Shown one piece after another: positions 38,349 through 47,203 of a DNA stretch of 64,000 nucleotides. Position 1 is the first letter of the stretch. Every line of letters begins with the position of its first letter. The notes beneath the pieces were generated by a model. It ran no database searches. It saw only the letters and a list, made by a program, of their open reading frames with translations, and had not been told where the DNA came from. The stretch is from Caldilineaceae bacterium (GTDB lineage: Bacteria; Chloroflexota; Anaerolineae; Caldilineales; Caldilineaceae): positions 109,923 through 173,922 of the forward strand of contig JAJDXQ010000019.1 in assembly GCA_022823185.1 (NCBI GenBank). Reading direction: 5' to 3'. Made by a program: the position numbers and the translations under genes.

Positions 38349-40502
38349 TCAGCGTTCTGGTCCATCGAGTTCAATGAGCTTGTGCGGTTCACCCACCAAC
38401 CGTCCCCGCGCCCACGCGCAGACATCATCCTCATGGGTGAATAGGATCACTTGCGTGGACTCACTCACCGCCAGCAGTGTCTTGAGCAGATCACGTTTTC
38501 GTCGGCTGTCGGAAGCGGCCACGGCATCATCAAGAATAAGCGGGCAGCTTTCGCTAGCCAAGTGGCGGGCCAGCGCCAAGCGTAGCAGTAGGTAGACCTG
38601 CTCAGCTGTTCCATGCGAGAGGAGTTCGGCTGGTTGCCAGTGACCGTTTGTCGTTGCGATCTCGACAGCGAGCTTCTCGGGGTTGACGCGGCAGTCCGTA
38701 TACCGACCATCCGTGACCTTGGGAAGCCACTCTCTTACAATCTTGGCGAGAACCGGCGCGACGGTCCGGTGGACGCTCTCCTCGGCCTGCTCCAAAAAGC
38801 GAATCGTCGAGTCAAGCGTGTCGCCGAGTGACCGGACGCGGGCGTGTTCGTCTTCTGCCGCATCGAGAACCTCTTTCGCTTCTGCCACATCCATCGGATC
38901 CTGCGCGAACATTTCAAGTTGGGTCTGGGCGCGGTTGAATTCGTTACGTGTCTTAGAAGCTTCACGTTCGGCGTGCTTGAACTCAGTATCCGTCAGTGGA
39001 GCGGGGAGATCTGCCATGTCCTCTACGCCTACTTCCTCCGACAGAGCACGCGCTTCAGCGCGCAAGCGTTCCTCCTCACCAGTCAATTCGTCCAATGAAG
39101 ACTGGCCAAGGAGCTGCTGCAGTTCCTCCCAGTCCTTTATCTGATGGTCGCTCTCTTCTAGATAGTCGGTACGACGTCTCTGCCATTCAAGGAGTGCTGC
39201 CGCCGCCTCATCTGGACCGTTCACTGTGAGGTCCGCTGCCGTAGCCGCCGCCAGTATGCCTTCGGCAGCCTCTTGTTCTCGCCGCGTATCCTCCTCCCAA
39301 CGTCGATCAGCATCTTGCCGCGCCGTTATCCGTTCCCGGATGAGTGCCCGCCGCTCCTCCAGCGCCTGTCTCTTCTCCGGTTGTATTGATGGCTCACGAG
39401 ACCCAATTCCGAACAGCCGCAACAAGGCCGCGAAGAACGCGCGAATAGCGCGGAAGAGCGTGGCGAAAAGGCCGCCACCGGCCTCTGGCGCTTTATGCGT
39501 TGTGGGCGCTCCGGCCCCTTCTAACTGGGCCTCGACACTTGCAAGATCTTCTTCGAGCTCACCCACTGTTGTGCCGGTTGGTACTTGGACGTCGGGACGC
39601 GACTCCCAAGCGGTGCGGGCGCTGGTAATACGCCGCTCAAGTTCGTCGTCTTCGCTCGAGCGACGTGGCCTCCCATGTGGAAAGCGTGCGTCGAGTTCCA
39701 GTGCTCGCCGGAGATGCTCAGCAGCCACGGTAGCCACATTCGCTCCATGCGCCGCGCGCGCCATATCGAGTTTCCGCTCCGCATCCCGAGCCTGCCGATC
39801 GAGTTCGTCTACCTCCATCCAACGAGTAAGGTATTCCTCGTGCGCGGCCTGCAACTGTTCCAACTTCCCTCTGGCGCTCTGGACCTTCTTTTCTGTGACC
39901 ATGAGCGGCTTTGTCCGCGCACGCCTGGTGCCGACGAACTCGGCACGGAAGTCGCGTAGCCGAGTGAGCGCCTCGGTCGCCGTGCCATCTCGGTCAGAGG
40001 AATCGGCGGCGCGCTGTAACTCATCCTGCAGCTCGGTCGGAGAATTAAGCAACCCCAGAATGTCGGCTTGGCGGATACAGGCGGTCATGACGAACGAGCG
40101 TCTGTCAAGTCCGAGCCAGCGGGCACCGTCAGGAGCGCCCTCGGACATGATTTCGTTTGTGTAATCATGCCCGGCAAGGTCAACATCGCGGGCGCTGCTT
40201 CCCACGCCCCCTGCGAGGTCGTGGCGCAATTCGACGCGTCTGCCGTCGTCGAGGTTGATGATGGCGCCGACATCCCAGGCGGTGTCGCCGTCCCATGGTT
40301 TGTGCCGTTCGGCAAACTCCGCGTCCCTCTTCGTTGTTCCGCGGGCGCGCCGCCTCCCGCAGAGGCCGGCGTAGAGCGCGGCGTGCCATGACGACTTACC
40401 TGCCTCGTTCGGGCCATACACGACATTCATGCCGGGCGCGAGTTCAAGCGTCTTGTTCCTGAATGGCCCAAATGCATACGCTCTTACGGACTCGAATCGC
40501 AT
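38349..40502 (-). CDS. SbcC/YhaN-type AAA ATPase, DNA repair
   Basis: A protein of 717 residues with the N-terminal Walker A VVYGPNEAGKSSWHAALYAGL and, at the C-terminus, the signature region LLSHGTAEQVYLLLRLAL and Walker B CPLILDDAVAAS. A long coiled-coil-rich middle (about residues 180-570), with a hydrophobic stretch LFATLFRAIRAFFAALLRLFG, separates the halves. This is the short SbcC/Rad50-like type found with an SbcD-like nuclease, comparable to YhaN/YhaO. It probably binds DNA ends with its partner. Its ATG overlaps the stop codon of the SbcD-like gene by one base. Confidence 0.85.
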   Translation of the reverse strand: MRFESVRAYAFGPFRNKTLELAPGMNVVYGPNEAGKSSWHAALYAGLCGRRRARGTTKRDAEFAERHKPWDGDTAWDVGAIINLDDGRRVELRHDLAGGVGSSARDVDLAGHDYTNEIMSEGAPDGARWLGLDRRSFVMTACIRQADILGLLNSPTELQDELQRAADSSDRDGTATEALTRLRDFRAEFVGTRRARTKPLMVTEKKVQSARGKLEQLQAAHEEYLTRWMEVDELDRQARDAERKLDMARAAHGANVATVAAEHLRRALELDARFPHGRPRRSSEDDELERRITSARTAWESRPDVQVPTGTTVGELEEDLASVEAQLEGAGAPTTHKAPEAGGGLFATLFRAIRAFFAALLRLFGIGSREPSIQPEKRQALEERRALIRERITARQDADRRWEEDTRREQEAAEGILAAATAADLTVNGPDEAAAALLEWQRRRTDYLEESDHQIKDWEELQQLLGQSSLDELTGEEERLRAEARALSEEVGVEDMADLPAPLTDTEFKHAEREASKTRNEFNRAQTQLEMFAQDPMDVAEAKEVLDAAEDEHARVRSLGDTLDSTIRFLEQAEESVHRTVAPVLAKIVREWLPKVTDGRYTDCRVNPEKLAVEIATTNGHWQPAELLSHGTAEQVYLLLRLALARHLASESCPLILDDAVAASDSRRKRDLLKTLLAVSESTQVILFTHEDDVCAWARGRLVGEPHKLIELDGPER

Positions 40503-41677
40503 CAGAAAACCTCCAGATCGGTACGACCTTCCAAAGCGCGCAGGCCGGTGACCACCACGCGGCGCTTCTCTTCCTCGGAAAGATCGGAGTCCAACACATC
40601 GCAGACGAACTGGCCGCGGACTGTAGGCTCTTGGCGGATCGACTCCATGTCGTAGGTCGGACGAAGGTCGTCAAACACGATCTGGACGGCATCTAGATTG
40701 TTCAATCTGTAGCGCAGGTCACTTTCATGGATGTCGATGGTCGTAGCGATTTCACCCTTCACAGTCAGGCGGGCAAATCCCGAAAGGGATGAAATCTCCG
40801 CCTCAAGCCAGTCAAGAATCTGTTGTTGGGTCGTCATACCCGTGACATTAAGCTTTAGGTCGTGCATTTCGGTCTCCGCCACCCGATGACGTTCGCGCAC
40901 GATGCGTCCATCAGGGCTGATAGTCGCAACGATGGCACCGCGTTCACCATCCTCACCGAAGGTCAGTGGGTCGGGGTTGCCGGGATAGGTGTGAAACTCC
41001 GCATCCTTGGGGCGGTGATAGTGGCCGAGAAATGCGTGGGTGAACCCTGCCGCTTCGATTTCATCGGCCTCGAATGCAGCGTGCGGTTGCTTTTCGGTGC
41101 CTTGCTCGGCGAACCACGAACGCTCCGCGCCGTGGAACAAAGCGATGTGGATGCCGGACCGTTCCACGTGGAAGTCGTCGAGGAAATTGTCAGTAATTGG
41201 TGGGTCCGCGCCTCTCGACACGCGGCGGCGCAAGAGATTCTGGGCCCGGCCGAGGAAATTGCCAGTAGTGGCTGGCCCCAAGTGGGCACCCCCCCACAAC
41301 CATAAGCCGTCCTCCAGCTCAACCTCGCAGAGAGTGGCTTCCCGAAAGACATGAACGTTATTGCTCCAATTTATCTGGGCGTATAGGCTTTTCGGTCCAT
41401 ACCAGTCATGGTTTCCCGGCGCAATGTAGACGGGAATCGGCGCAAGCTCGGCAAACGTGGCCTTGAGAAATTCTGCGGTATCAGGTTTGAAGTACTCCTG
41501 CTCGTAGAGGTCGCCGCCACAAAAGAGCGCATCGGCGTTCACCTCACGCGTCAGATCGACGATGCGCACGAGGGTGTCGCGAAGCGCCTGGCGACGTTTT
41601 CTGGCTGCTCCCTCTGTTGCGCCGATCCAAGAAAATGGCGAGTCCAGATGGAGATCGGAAAAATGAACGATTTTCAT
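40502..41677 (-). CDS. SbcD/YhaO-type metallophosphoesterase nuclease
   Basis: A calcineurin-like phosphoesterase of 391 residues. The five metal motifs are visible: VHFSDLHLDSPF (D, H), DALFCGGDLYEQ, APGNHDWYG, IALFHGAERS and AFLGHYHRPKD. It would be the nuclease partner of the ATPase just downstream. The C-terminal about 150 residues form an unknown capping domain. Upstream is an AGGAG ribosome site at a longish spacing. Confidence 0.87.
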   Translation of the reverse strand: MKIVHFSDLHLDSPFSWIGATEGAARKRRQALRDTLVRIVDLTREVNADALFCGGDLYEQEYFKPDTAEFLKATFAELAPIPVYIAPGNHDWYGPKSLYAQINWSNNVHVFREATLCEVELEDGLWLWGGAHLGPATTGNFLGRAQNLLRRRVSRGADPPITDNFLDDFHVERSGIHIALFHGAERSWFAEQGTEKQPHAAFEADEIEAAGFTHAFLGHYHRPKDAEFHTYPGNPDPLTFGEDGERGAIVATISPDGRIVRERHRVAETEMHDLKLNVTGMTTQQQILDWLEAEISSLSGFARLTVKGEIATTIDIHESDLRYRLNNLDAVQIVFDDLRPTYDMESIRQEPTVRGQFVCDVLDSDLSEEEKRRVVVTGLRALEGRTDLEVF

Positions 41678-41800
41678 GAAAATTGGCCTCTCCTATGGAA
41701 TTCTATATTACGACGATCAGGTCCTGCACTACCAAGAGAAAAACAGTTGATGCTGATCATGTATGCATGGGGGAGCCGCGCGGCTGACCAAGCAACGACC

Positions 41801-42643
41801 TCACAAGCGCCCCATAGAATGAAGAAGCGCCCGCGCGTAACCGACCACATCCGCCTGTATGTTCTCGTCTAGCTCTCGGGTAATAAACCGCGCCGTCCCT
41901 ACAGGCCCAGCCCCATCGTGGTGGCAGAAGTCCCTTTCAATCACGGACAGAGCGTTCTCGATGTCGGTGTTTGGCTGGAGGGGAACGAGGCTCTCTGAAA
42001 CATCGGGGACTCCAACCCCGCTCCACACGTAAAAGAGATCGTAGGCATCCTTGTTTTCTGCTCTGTTCCCAAAGGCAAGTGCCTTGAGCACGGTAAACGC
42101 GCCCGAACCGCATACCGGAATCTGGCGGGTTGCCCATGCACCGGAAGGAAGGCGGCCAGACAACTCCTTCCAGCTCCTGTCTTTGAATGCCAGTTCGAGT
42201 CCCGGCGTAACTATCGCGGCCAGATCAGATTCGAAGTGTCGAAGCTCACCCCCGGTATCCCTTTCCTCGACCGGAGGAATCAGAAAGTCTACGGTAACAG
42301 GATGGGGCGCCCCCGCAGTCCAAGTCTGCAATCTCCTGTTGCCCCGTTCATTCACTGCCGGCTCGAATCCCGCGTCTCGTAACCTGCGGCCCAACTCTCG
42401 ATAGCGCTCGCGATTCAGGATGGCCAACGCCAGGCCCATATCCAGGTCCATTGTGCCTACGTGAGGGTCCAGGCCCGGCGGCAAGTTTTCCTGGTCAACA
42501 AGGAGAAACGGGACCAGCCCCCCAACCACAACGATCTCATCAAGCAAATCGCCCAGCCTGGTCGCCATGTAGAGGCATGTCCGGTGGACAGAAGCCACCT
42601 GTTCGATGCCGTACCCGTCTCTTGTCGATGGTTTAGGAAGCAT
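41801..42643 (-). CDS. AbiEii-like nucleotidyltransferase toxin
   Basis: A protein of 280 residues resembling AbiEii/AbiGii nucleotidyltransferases, type IV toxins that in the related MenT family add pyrimidines to tRNA acceptor ends. The polymerase-beta-type motifs are VVVGGLVPFLLVDQ (GG near residue 41) and VGTMDLDMGLAL (DxD near residue 66), then VTVDFLIPP and AFKDRSWKEL. The gene overlaps the upstream regulator by 11 bases, as expected for an AbiE operon. It appears intact. Assignment is by motif; the substrate is unknown. Confidence 0.75.
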   Translation of the reverse strand: MLPKPSTRDGYGIEQVASVHRTCLYMATRLGDLLDEIVVVGGLVPFLLVDQENLPPGLDPHVGTMDLDMGLALAILNRERYRELGRRLRDAGFEPAVNERGNRRLQTWTAGAPHPVTVDFLIPPVEERDTGGELRHFESDLAAIVTPGLELAFKDRSWKELSGRLPSGAWATRQIPVCGSGAFTVLKALAFGNRAENKDAYDLFYVWSGVGVPDVSESLVPLQPNTDIENALSVIERDFCHHDGAGPVGTARFITRELDENIQADVVGYARALLHSMGRL

Positions 42644-43700
42644 CGCCGCCTCTCAAAAGGAGCCGCCTCCGCAACTCTTCCGCGGCCTCCGATGCCCTTT
42701 CAGGATGGTCCTTCAGATCAATATAGGCTTGCACCGGATGGACGCAGCGTATTCCGTTGACAAGCTCAGCGCCGTCGAACACGCCCTCATCGTTCGGCAC
42801 AACCAGCCAGGTGTTGGCCCCCCTTGCTTCTTCACGGAAACCGAGTTTCTCCTTCAACCCTGCCGTCGGCAGGGTTGAGAGATACACCGTGGAGAGGCGG
42901 AATCCCGCGTAGCGTGTCCACAGCCACGCCGCGGGAAGCGCGGTCGCAGCGTAGGGCTCCTCTGTCCTCGACATGGCTTCGGAAATGGCTTGAATAAGCT
43001 GATCGCCTGCCCTGGCCGCAATGTGGCCTCGAATCACATGATGGCGGTCAAACCGGTAATCATCCCGCCAGGCGGCGAGCAGCGCGTTCGGGTCGGTGAC
43101 GCGAATGCCGTCCCCCCCTCGATGTACAAGACCAGATTCCAGAAGTTTCCCTACGATGCGGCTCGTATGTCCCTCATCCAGACCCGTTCTGGCGGCGAGC
43201 GCGCGCTGCCTTACGGCTCTGCTGGCGGGCTCCATGAGCAGCCGTCGTGTGATCCGGGACCCCTTTGGCCCGAATGCGCTTGCCGGTCGTCCTGGGCGTC
43301 GGAAACGGTTGGGATGACCTAAGTTCTGATAAAAGACACCGGGAACGATGATGCGCGCGTTTCCTGACAGATCCAGCCAGGGAAGCTCGGCTCGCGCGCA
43401 TAGTTCCTGCGCCGCTTCTCCCATGTATGGAACTGCCAGTAAGGGAACTGCCTCTTGTGGGAGGCTATGTCGCAACATCTCCAGTTGCCGAATCGCTGTA
43501 GCGACATGGCCCACGGCTCCTGATCGCTTCCAAGCCAATGCGAAGGAAAGACCTCCCGCAGCGAAGACAGCGCCCCATTGACGGCCGTCACCGCCATGTT
43601 CAGCAATGTGAGAGTCTTGCGCAGGGTTGCAGGCGCCAAAGATTTCGCCAAGGCGTTCTGCCGCCTGCCGGATGGCAATGGACTTGCGTGGAACCGTCAT
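42633..43700 (-). CDS. AbiEi-like antitoxin/transcriptional regulator
   Basis: A protein of about 355 residues with a large N-terminal part, a central winged-helix segment (RRLLMEPASRAVRQRALAARTGLDEGHTSRIVGKLLESGLV) and a C-terminal domain that ends HPVQAYIDLKDHPERASEAAEELRRRL, typical of type IV antitoxin-like AbiEi proteins. It would repress its own operon and neutralise AbiEii. The ATG at 43700 was chosen over an upstream start at 43736 because a good -10 (TATAAA) lies only 7 bases before it, so the mRNA is probably leaderless and no ribosome site is seen. Confidence 0.7.
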   Translation of the reverse strand: MTVPRKSIAIRQAAERLGEIFGACNPAQDSHIAEHGGDGRQWGAVFAAGGLSFALAWKRSGAVGHVATAIRQLEMLRHSLPQEAVPLLAVPYMGEAAQELCARAELPWLDLSGNARIIVPGVFYQNLGHPNRFRRPGRPASAFGPKGSRITRRLLMEPASRAVRQRALAARTGLDEGHTSRIVGKLLESGLVHRGGDGIRVTDPNALLAAWRDDYRFDRHHVIRGHIAARAGDQLIQAISEAMSRTEEPYAATALPAAWLWTRYAGFRLSTVYLSTLPTAGLKEKLGFREEARGANTWLVVPNDEGVFDGAELVNGIRCVHPVQAYIDLKDHPERASEAAEELRRRLLLRGGDAS

Positions 43701-43756
43701 GGTTGCTTTTATATCGCAACTTGCGGACTTGCGCAAGTCAGGCTATTTACGCAAGT
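43682..43756 (-). promoter_or_regulatory. AbiE-type operon promoter with repeated operator half-sites
   Basis: On the minus strand TTGCGC and TATAAA (43713-43708) are 17 bases apart. The heptamer ACTTGCG or its complement CGCAAGT occurs at 43682-43688, 43719-43725, twice as the palindrome ACTTGCGCAAGT at 43727-43738, and at 43750-43756, bracketing the promoter. This is the expected layout of an autoregulator's operator. Confidence 0.65.
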
Positions 43757-43985
43757 CTCAGCCGCCATGGACATCTGTCGCCAAAGCGTGGTGTCCCGCA
43801 GGATACAAGCTGCGCATCAAGTCAGGCCGGGACCGATATCTCGCCGGCATCAGCTTTCGCGCGCATCGCCGCACTGTTCTGAATTCCACAGGGCGTCCCA
43901 ATCTACGATCCCGATTATCCTGTTTCCAAAACCACAGACCTATGCTAAATTGACCCGCACACCTATGCCACCCAGGAGAGCACCC

Positions 43986-44897
43986 ATGATCCACGACAAA
44001 GCCAATCACACCTGCGACGGCGAACCGACCCTGACTGATTCGCAGGTGCTCGAATTCTGCCGCGAGGGCTATCTGCTCCTGAAGGGCGTCGTGCCGGACG
44101 AGATCAACCGCCGCGCCTGCGACTATCTCGAAGGCAAAATCCCCGCCAACCCCAGCTACATCCCTGACGGCATGACCGAGGCCGACCTGGAACGCATCCG
44201 CGCTTCACACGAACCGAGCACCATCTTCCTTGAAGACTGGTTCGTCGAGAACGTGCTGCTCAATCCGCAGGTGGTCGGCGTCATGCGCTCGCTGCTGGGC
44301 CGCAACTTCGGCCTGCCAATCCTCGCCAGTCACCACCATGTCGAGTGCCCCATGCCGGCCCAGGGCTGGCACCACGACGCCGACCACGTCTTCGGCCCCG
44401 AGCTCAACTTCGTCGAGGTCTTCTACTTCCCCCAGGATACACCCGTCGAACTCGGCCCGACCGAACTTGTGCCCGGCACCCACATCATGCCCACCAAGCG
44501 CCCCAACGACGAGGGCGGCGTCTTCGCCGACGGCCCCGCCGGCACCATCGGCGTCCACCACCAGAGCATCCTGCACCGCCGCGGCCTCTCCACCGCCAGG
44601 GGCACGCGCCACATGCTCAAATACAACTACTGGCGCACCACGCCCCCGCAGCGCGACTGGATTACCGAGCCCGACTTCGACCTGCAGCGCGCCTACTACG
44701 GCGGCCACAATCAGGCCCGCTACGTCGCGCACATGTATTACTGGCTTTGCGGCAAGGGAGAAGAGTACCGCATCATCGGCGGCCAGGCCTGGCCGTGGAC
44801 CAGCCCCAACCAGATCGGCCCCTCCTATGGCTTCGCCAGCGAACGCGGCTACCAACCGGACTGGCGCAAACACAACCAGGACGGCTACGCAGTCTGA
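43986..44897 (+). CDS. Phytanoyl-CoA dioxygenase-like protein, copy 1
   Basis: A Fe(II)/2-oxoglutarate-dependent oxygenase of 303 residues of the PhyH family. The metal motif HxD lies in GWHHDADH near residues 120-127, and the distal His near LHRRG or HHQSI close to residue 195. ELGPTELVPGTH is the family-type turn before the second half. The ATG has AGGAGAG just upstream. The gene is nearly identical in length to the next copy, with only 8 bases between them, so this is a tandem duplication. Substrate is unknown; family members hydroxylate many small molecules. Confidence 0.87.
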   Translation: MIHDKANHTCDGEPTLTDSQVLEFCREGYLLLKGVVPDEINRRACDYLEGKIPANPSYIPDGMTEADLERIRASHEPSTIFLEDWFVENVLLNPQVVGVMRSLLGRNFGLPILASHHHVECPMPAQGWHHDADHVFGPELNFVEVFYFPQDTPVELGPTELVPGTHIMPTKRPNDEGGVFADGPAGTIGVHHQSILHRRGLSTARGTRHMLKYNYWRTTPPQRDWITEPDFDLQRAYYGGHNQARYVAHMYYWLCGKGEEYRIIGGQAWPWTSPNQIGPSYGFASERGYQPDWRKHNQDGYAV

Positions 44898-44905
44898 GCA
44901 ACGAC

Positions 44906-45817
44906 ATGATCCACGACAAAGCCAACCACACCGTCGACGGCGAACCGACCCTGACCGACGCGCAGGTGCTCGAATTCTGCCGTGAAGGGCACCTGCTCCT
45001 GCGGGGCGTCGTGCCGGACGAGATCAACCGCCGCGCCTGCGACTATCTCGAAGGCAAAATCCCCGCCAACCCCAGCTACATCCCCGACGGCATGACCGAG
45101 GCCGACCTGGAACGCATGCGTTTCTCCATCGCGCCCAGTTCCATCTTCCTCGAGGACTGGTTCATGGAGCACGTCCTGCTCAATCCGCAGGTGGTCGGCG
45201 TCATGCGCTCGCTGCTGGGCCGCAAAGTCGGCCTGCCCGTCCTCGCCAGCCTCCACAGTGTCGAATGCCCCATGCCGGCGCAGCACTGGCACAACGACGC
45301 TGACCACATCTTCGGTCCCGAGCTCAACTTCGTCGAGGTCTTCTACTTCCCCCAGGATACACCCGTCGAACTCGGCCCGACCGAACTTGTGCCCGGCACC
45401 CACATCATGCCCACCAGGCGCTCCGATGACGAGGGCGGCGTCTTCGCCGACGGCCCCGCCGGCACCATCGGCATCCACCACCAGAGCATCCTGCACCGCC
45501 GCGGCCTCTCCACCGCCAGGGGCACGCGCCACATGCTCAAATACAACTACTGGCGCACGGTTCCGCCGCAGCGCGACTGGATCACCGAGCCGGATTTCGA
45601 CTTCCAGCGCGCCTACTACGGCGGCCACAATCAGGCCCGCTACGTCGCGCACATGTTTTACTGGCTCTGCGGCAAGGGGGAAGAGTACCGCATCATCGGC
45701 GGCCAGGCCTGGCCGTGGACCAGCCCCAACCAGATCGGCCCCTCCTATGGCTTCGGCAGCGAGCGCGGCTACCGGCCCGACTGGCGCAAGCAGAACCAGG
45801 ACGGCTACGCCTTGTAA
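44906..45817 (+). CDS. Phytanoyl-CoA dioxygenase-like protein, copy 2
   Basis: The second PhyH-type copy has 303 residues and is almost identical to copy 1 outside two variable windows. These are residues about 65-85 (RFSIAPSSIFLEDWFMEH against RASHEPSTIFLEDWFVEN) and about 103-125. There the HxD motif reads WHNDAD rather than WHHDAD, and KVGLPVLASLHS replaces NFGLPILASHHH. The differences sit close to the active site, so the copies may have different substrates. Translation may be coupled to copy 1; no separate promoter is visible in the 8-base gap. Confidence 0.87.
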   Translation: MIHDKANHTVDGEPTLTDAQVLEFCREGHLLLRGVVPDEINRRACDYLEGKIPANPSYIPDGMTEADLERMRFSIAPSSIFLEDWFMEHVLLNPQVVGVMRSLLGRKVGLPVLASLHSVECPMPAQHWHNDADHIFGPELNFVEVFYFPQDTPVELGPTELVPGTHIMPTRRSDDEGGVFADGPAGTIGIHHQSILHRRGLSTARGTRHMLKYNYWRTVPPQRDWITEPDFDFQRAYYGGHNQARYVAHMFYWLCGKGEEYRIIGGQAWPWTSPNQIGPSYGFGSERGYRPDWRKQNQDGYAL

Positions 45818-45933
45818 GCTGTCAGTTTCTGGGTATCTACCCGGACACGGTCAATACGCGCCCCAAAGCGAGGCAGGCCAATGTGTTTCTCTCCCCGCTC
45901 CTCTTCACTCTTTCCCCACTTTTTTGGGCGGTC

Positions 45934-45973
45934 GGGCCTTCGGCCCTCCCTTGTGCGGGGGGATTTCCCCCGC
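45934..45973. terminator. Two adjacent GC-rich hairpins after the PhyH pair
   Basis: GGGCCTTCGGCCC (45934-45946) and GCGGGGGGATTTCCCCCGC (45955-45973) form stable stems. Neither has a following T-run, though a T-run (45919-45926) precedes the first. They may end or protect the PhyH transcript. Confidence 0.4.
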
Positions 45974-46078
45974 AACGCTCGCCTTCGTAAACCCCACCGG
46001 CGTGGGCAATTGAAACGGTTGAGACAGCGACCGGTGTTCGAACCGCCGCGCCACCACTGTAGGGGCAAGCCTTGTGCC

Positions 46079-46111
46079 TGCCCAGTGCCTCCCACTGCCC
46101 AGTGCCTCCCA
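46079..46111. repeat. Direct repeat, 16 bases twice
   Basis: TGCCCAGTGCCTCCCA occurs at 46079-46094 and 46096-46111, a period of 17 bases, just after a GTAGGGGCAAGCCTTG stretch of the kind often dispersed in intergenic regions. Confidence 0.7.
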
Positions 46112-46234
46112 ATAGATGGCCGGCAAAAAATTTCAGCCGCCGCTGGCACGAATCTCCCACCTGGCCATCTCCACCCCAAATATGGACTGCCCCCTTTATC
46201 ATTTTGAGGACCAACTATTGTTGGCCGCCTAGTG

Positions 46235-46240
46235 TATAAT
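46235..46240 (+). promoter_or_regulatory. -10 element of the FRG-TPR operon
   Basis: A perfect TATAAT lies 45 bases before the FRG gene start. No good -35 is found at 16-18 bases. Confidence 0.4.
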
Positions 46241-46285
46241 GGATGAGTAATGGCCAATGGAATTTGCTGCCAATTAAGGGGCACT

Positions 46286-47203
46286 ATGGGCAAAATCGTC
46301 GTAACCAACTTAGCCGAATTTCAGACGCATTTGCAGGAGTTTACCGATAGGGGAGAGGACTTTTTCTATCGAGGTCAACGCGATAGCGACTGGCCAGTCA
46401 GTTGTGCAGCTGCTCGACGCTTGGTTGCAAATTCTACAGACATTCTGGAACTCCAAAGCCTTAGTGATAAGACACTCGTAGGATATTTGGAGTTCCTGAT
46501 AGCCAAAGCCAGAATGCGGGGTTTTGTGCCGTCCGGCTTTCGCGAAGATGCATCCTCTTTGGAACTACTGGCGCAATTGCAACATCAAGGTGCGGCAACG
46601 GGGCTGATCGATTGTACCCGGCAGCCTCTGGTAGCCCTCTGGTTCGCCAGTGGTCAGCCTAATTCACGAGATGGAGCAGTTTATGTCCTTCCGCGGTCGG
46701 CAACTAAGGGCCTCACTAGCCGGAGAGATATCGAAAAGGAACTGCAGGCCCACTATCTTGAAGATACGCTTTCTTCATGGGAGCCTTCGGTGATCGGCAA
46801 CCGCATCGTGGCACAGAGCTCGGTTTTTGTTCTCGGTGTCTCGGCAATCTTGCCGCACCAGATGGAGCAAATCATCGTAGAAAAAGGATGTAAGACAGAG
46901 ATTCGTTCGCACTTAGCAAACGTGTATGGCATCACAGAAGAGATGCTGTTTTCTGACTTTCCTGGCTACGCTGTTGCAAACGGTTGCGACAAGAGCTTTG
47001 ATAGAAGTAACACGATCTCTTACTGGATCGAGCGGTTGGAAATGGCAGAAGATGATAGCGCTAAAGCGACGGCTCATTTTGACTGCGGCCTGGCATTTGA
47101 GGCAGTCGAGGAACACGAGAGCGCGTTAGCACACTACGAAGCTGCTAGCCTTATTAGGGAGAGTATGTCAGAGCAAGGTGAAGACGCTGGAGAAGGCAAA
47201 TGA
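46286..47203 (+). CDS. FRG-domain protein
   Basis: A protein of about 305 residues with an N-terminal FRG domain, a family of unknown biochemical function. The hallmarks are FFYRGQ near residue 26-31 and LLAQLQHQGAATGLIDCTRQPLVALWFA near residues 95-122. The last about 45 residues (AHFDCGLAFEAVEEHESALAHYEAA) look like a single TPR repeat, and the next gene, overlapping by 4 bases, is entirely TPR repeats. The ATG at 46286 with AAGGGG upstream is preferred over 46250. Base composition is clearly more AT-rich than in the neighbours, suggesting transfer. Confidence 0.78.
   Translation: MGKIVVTNLAEFQTHLQEFTDRGEDFFYRGQRDSDWPVSCAAARRLVANSTDILELQSLSDKTLVGYLEFLIAKARMRGFVPSGFREDASSLELLAQLQHQGAATGLIDCTRQPLVALWFASGQPNSRDGAVYVLPRSATKGLTSRRDIEKELQAHYLEDTLSSWEPSVIGNRIVAQSSVFVLGVSAILPHQMEQIIVEKGCKTEIRSHLANVYGITEEMLFSDFPGYAVANGCDKSFDRSNTISYWIERLEMAEDDSAKATAHFDCGLAFEAVEEHESALAHYEAASLIRESMSEQGEDAGEGK

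Larger units (their letters stand above)
45818..46285. other. Gene-free region with hairpins and short repeats
   Basis: No gene is supported. It contains the hairpins at 45934-45973, the tandem repeat at 46079-46111 and the promoter of the FRG gene. Confidence 0.6.

Noticed and set aside
46032..46048. tRNA-like T-arm CGGTG-TTCGAAC-CGCCG
   Set aside because: No matching acceptor, D-arm or anticodon arm lies upstream, so it is probably chance.
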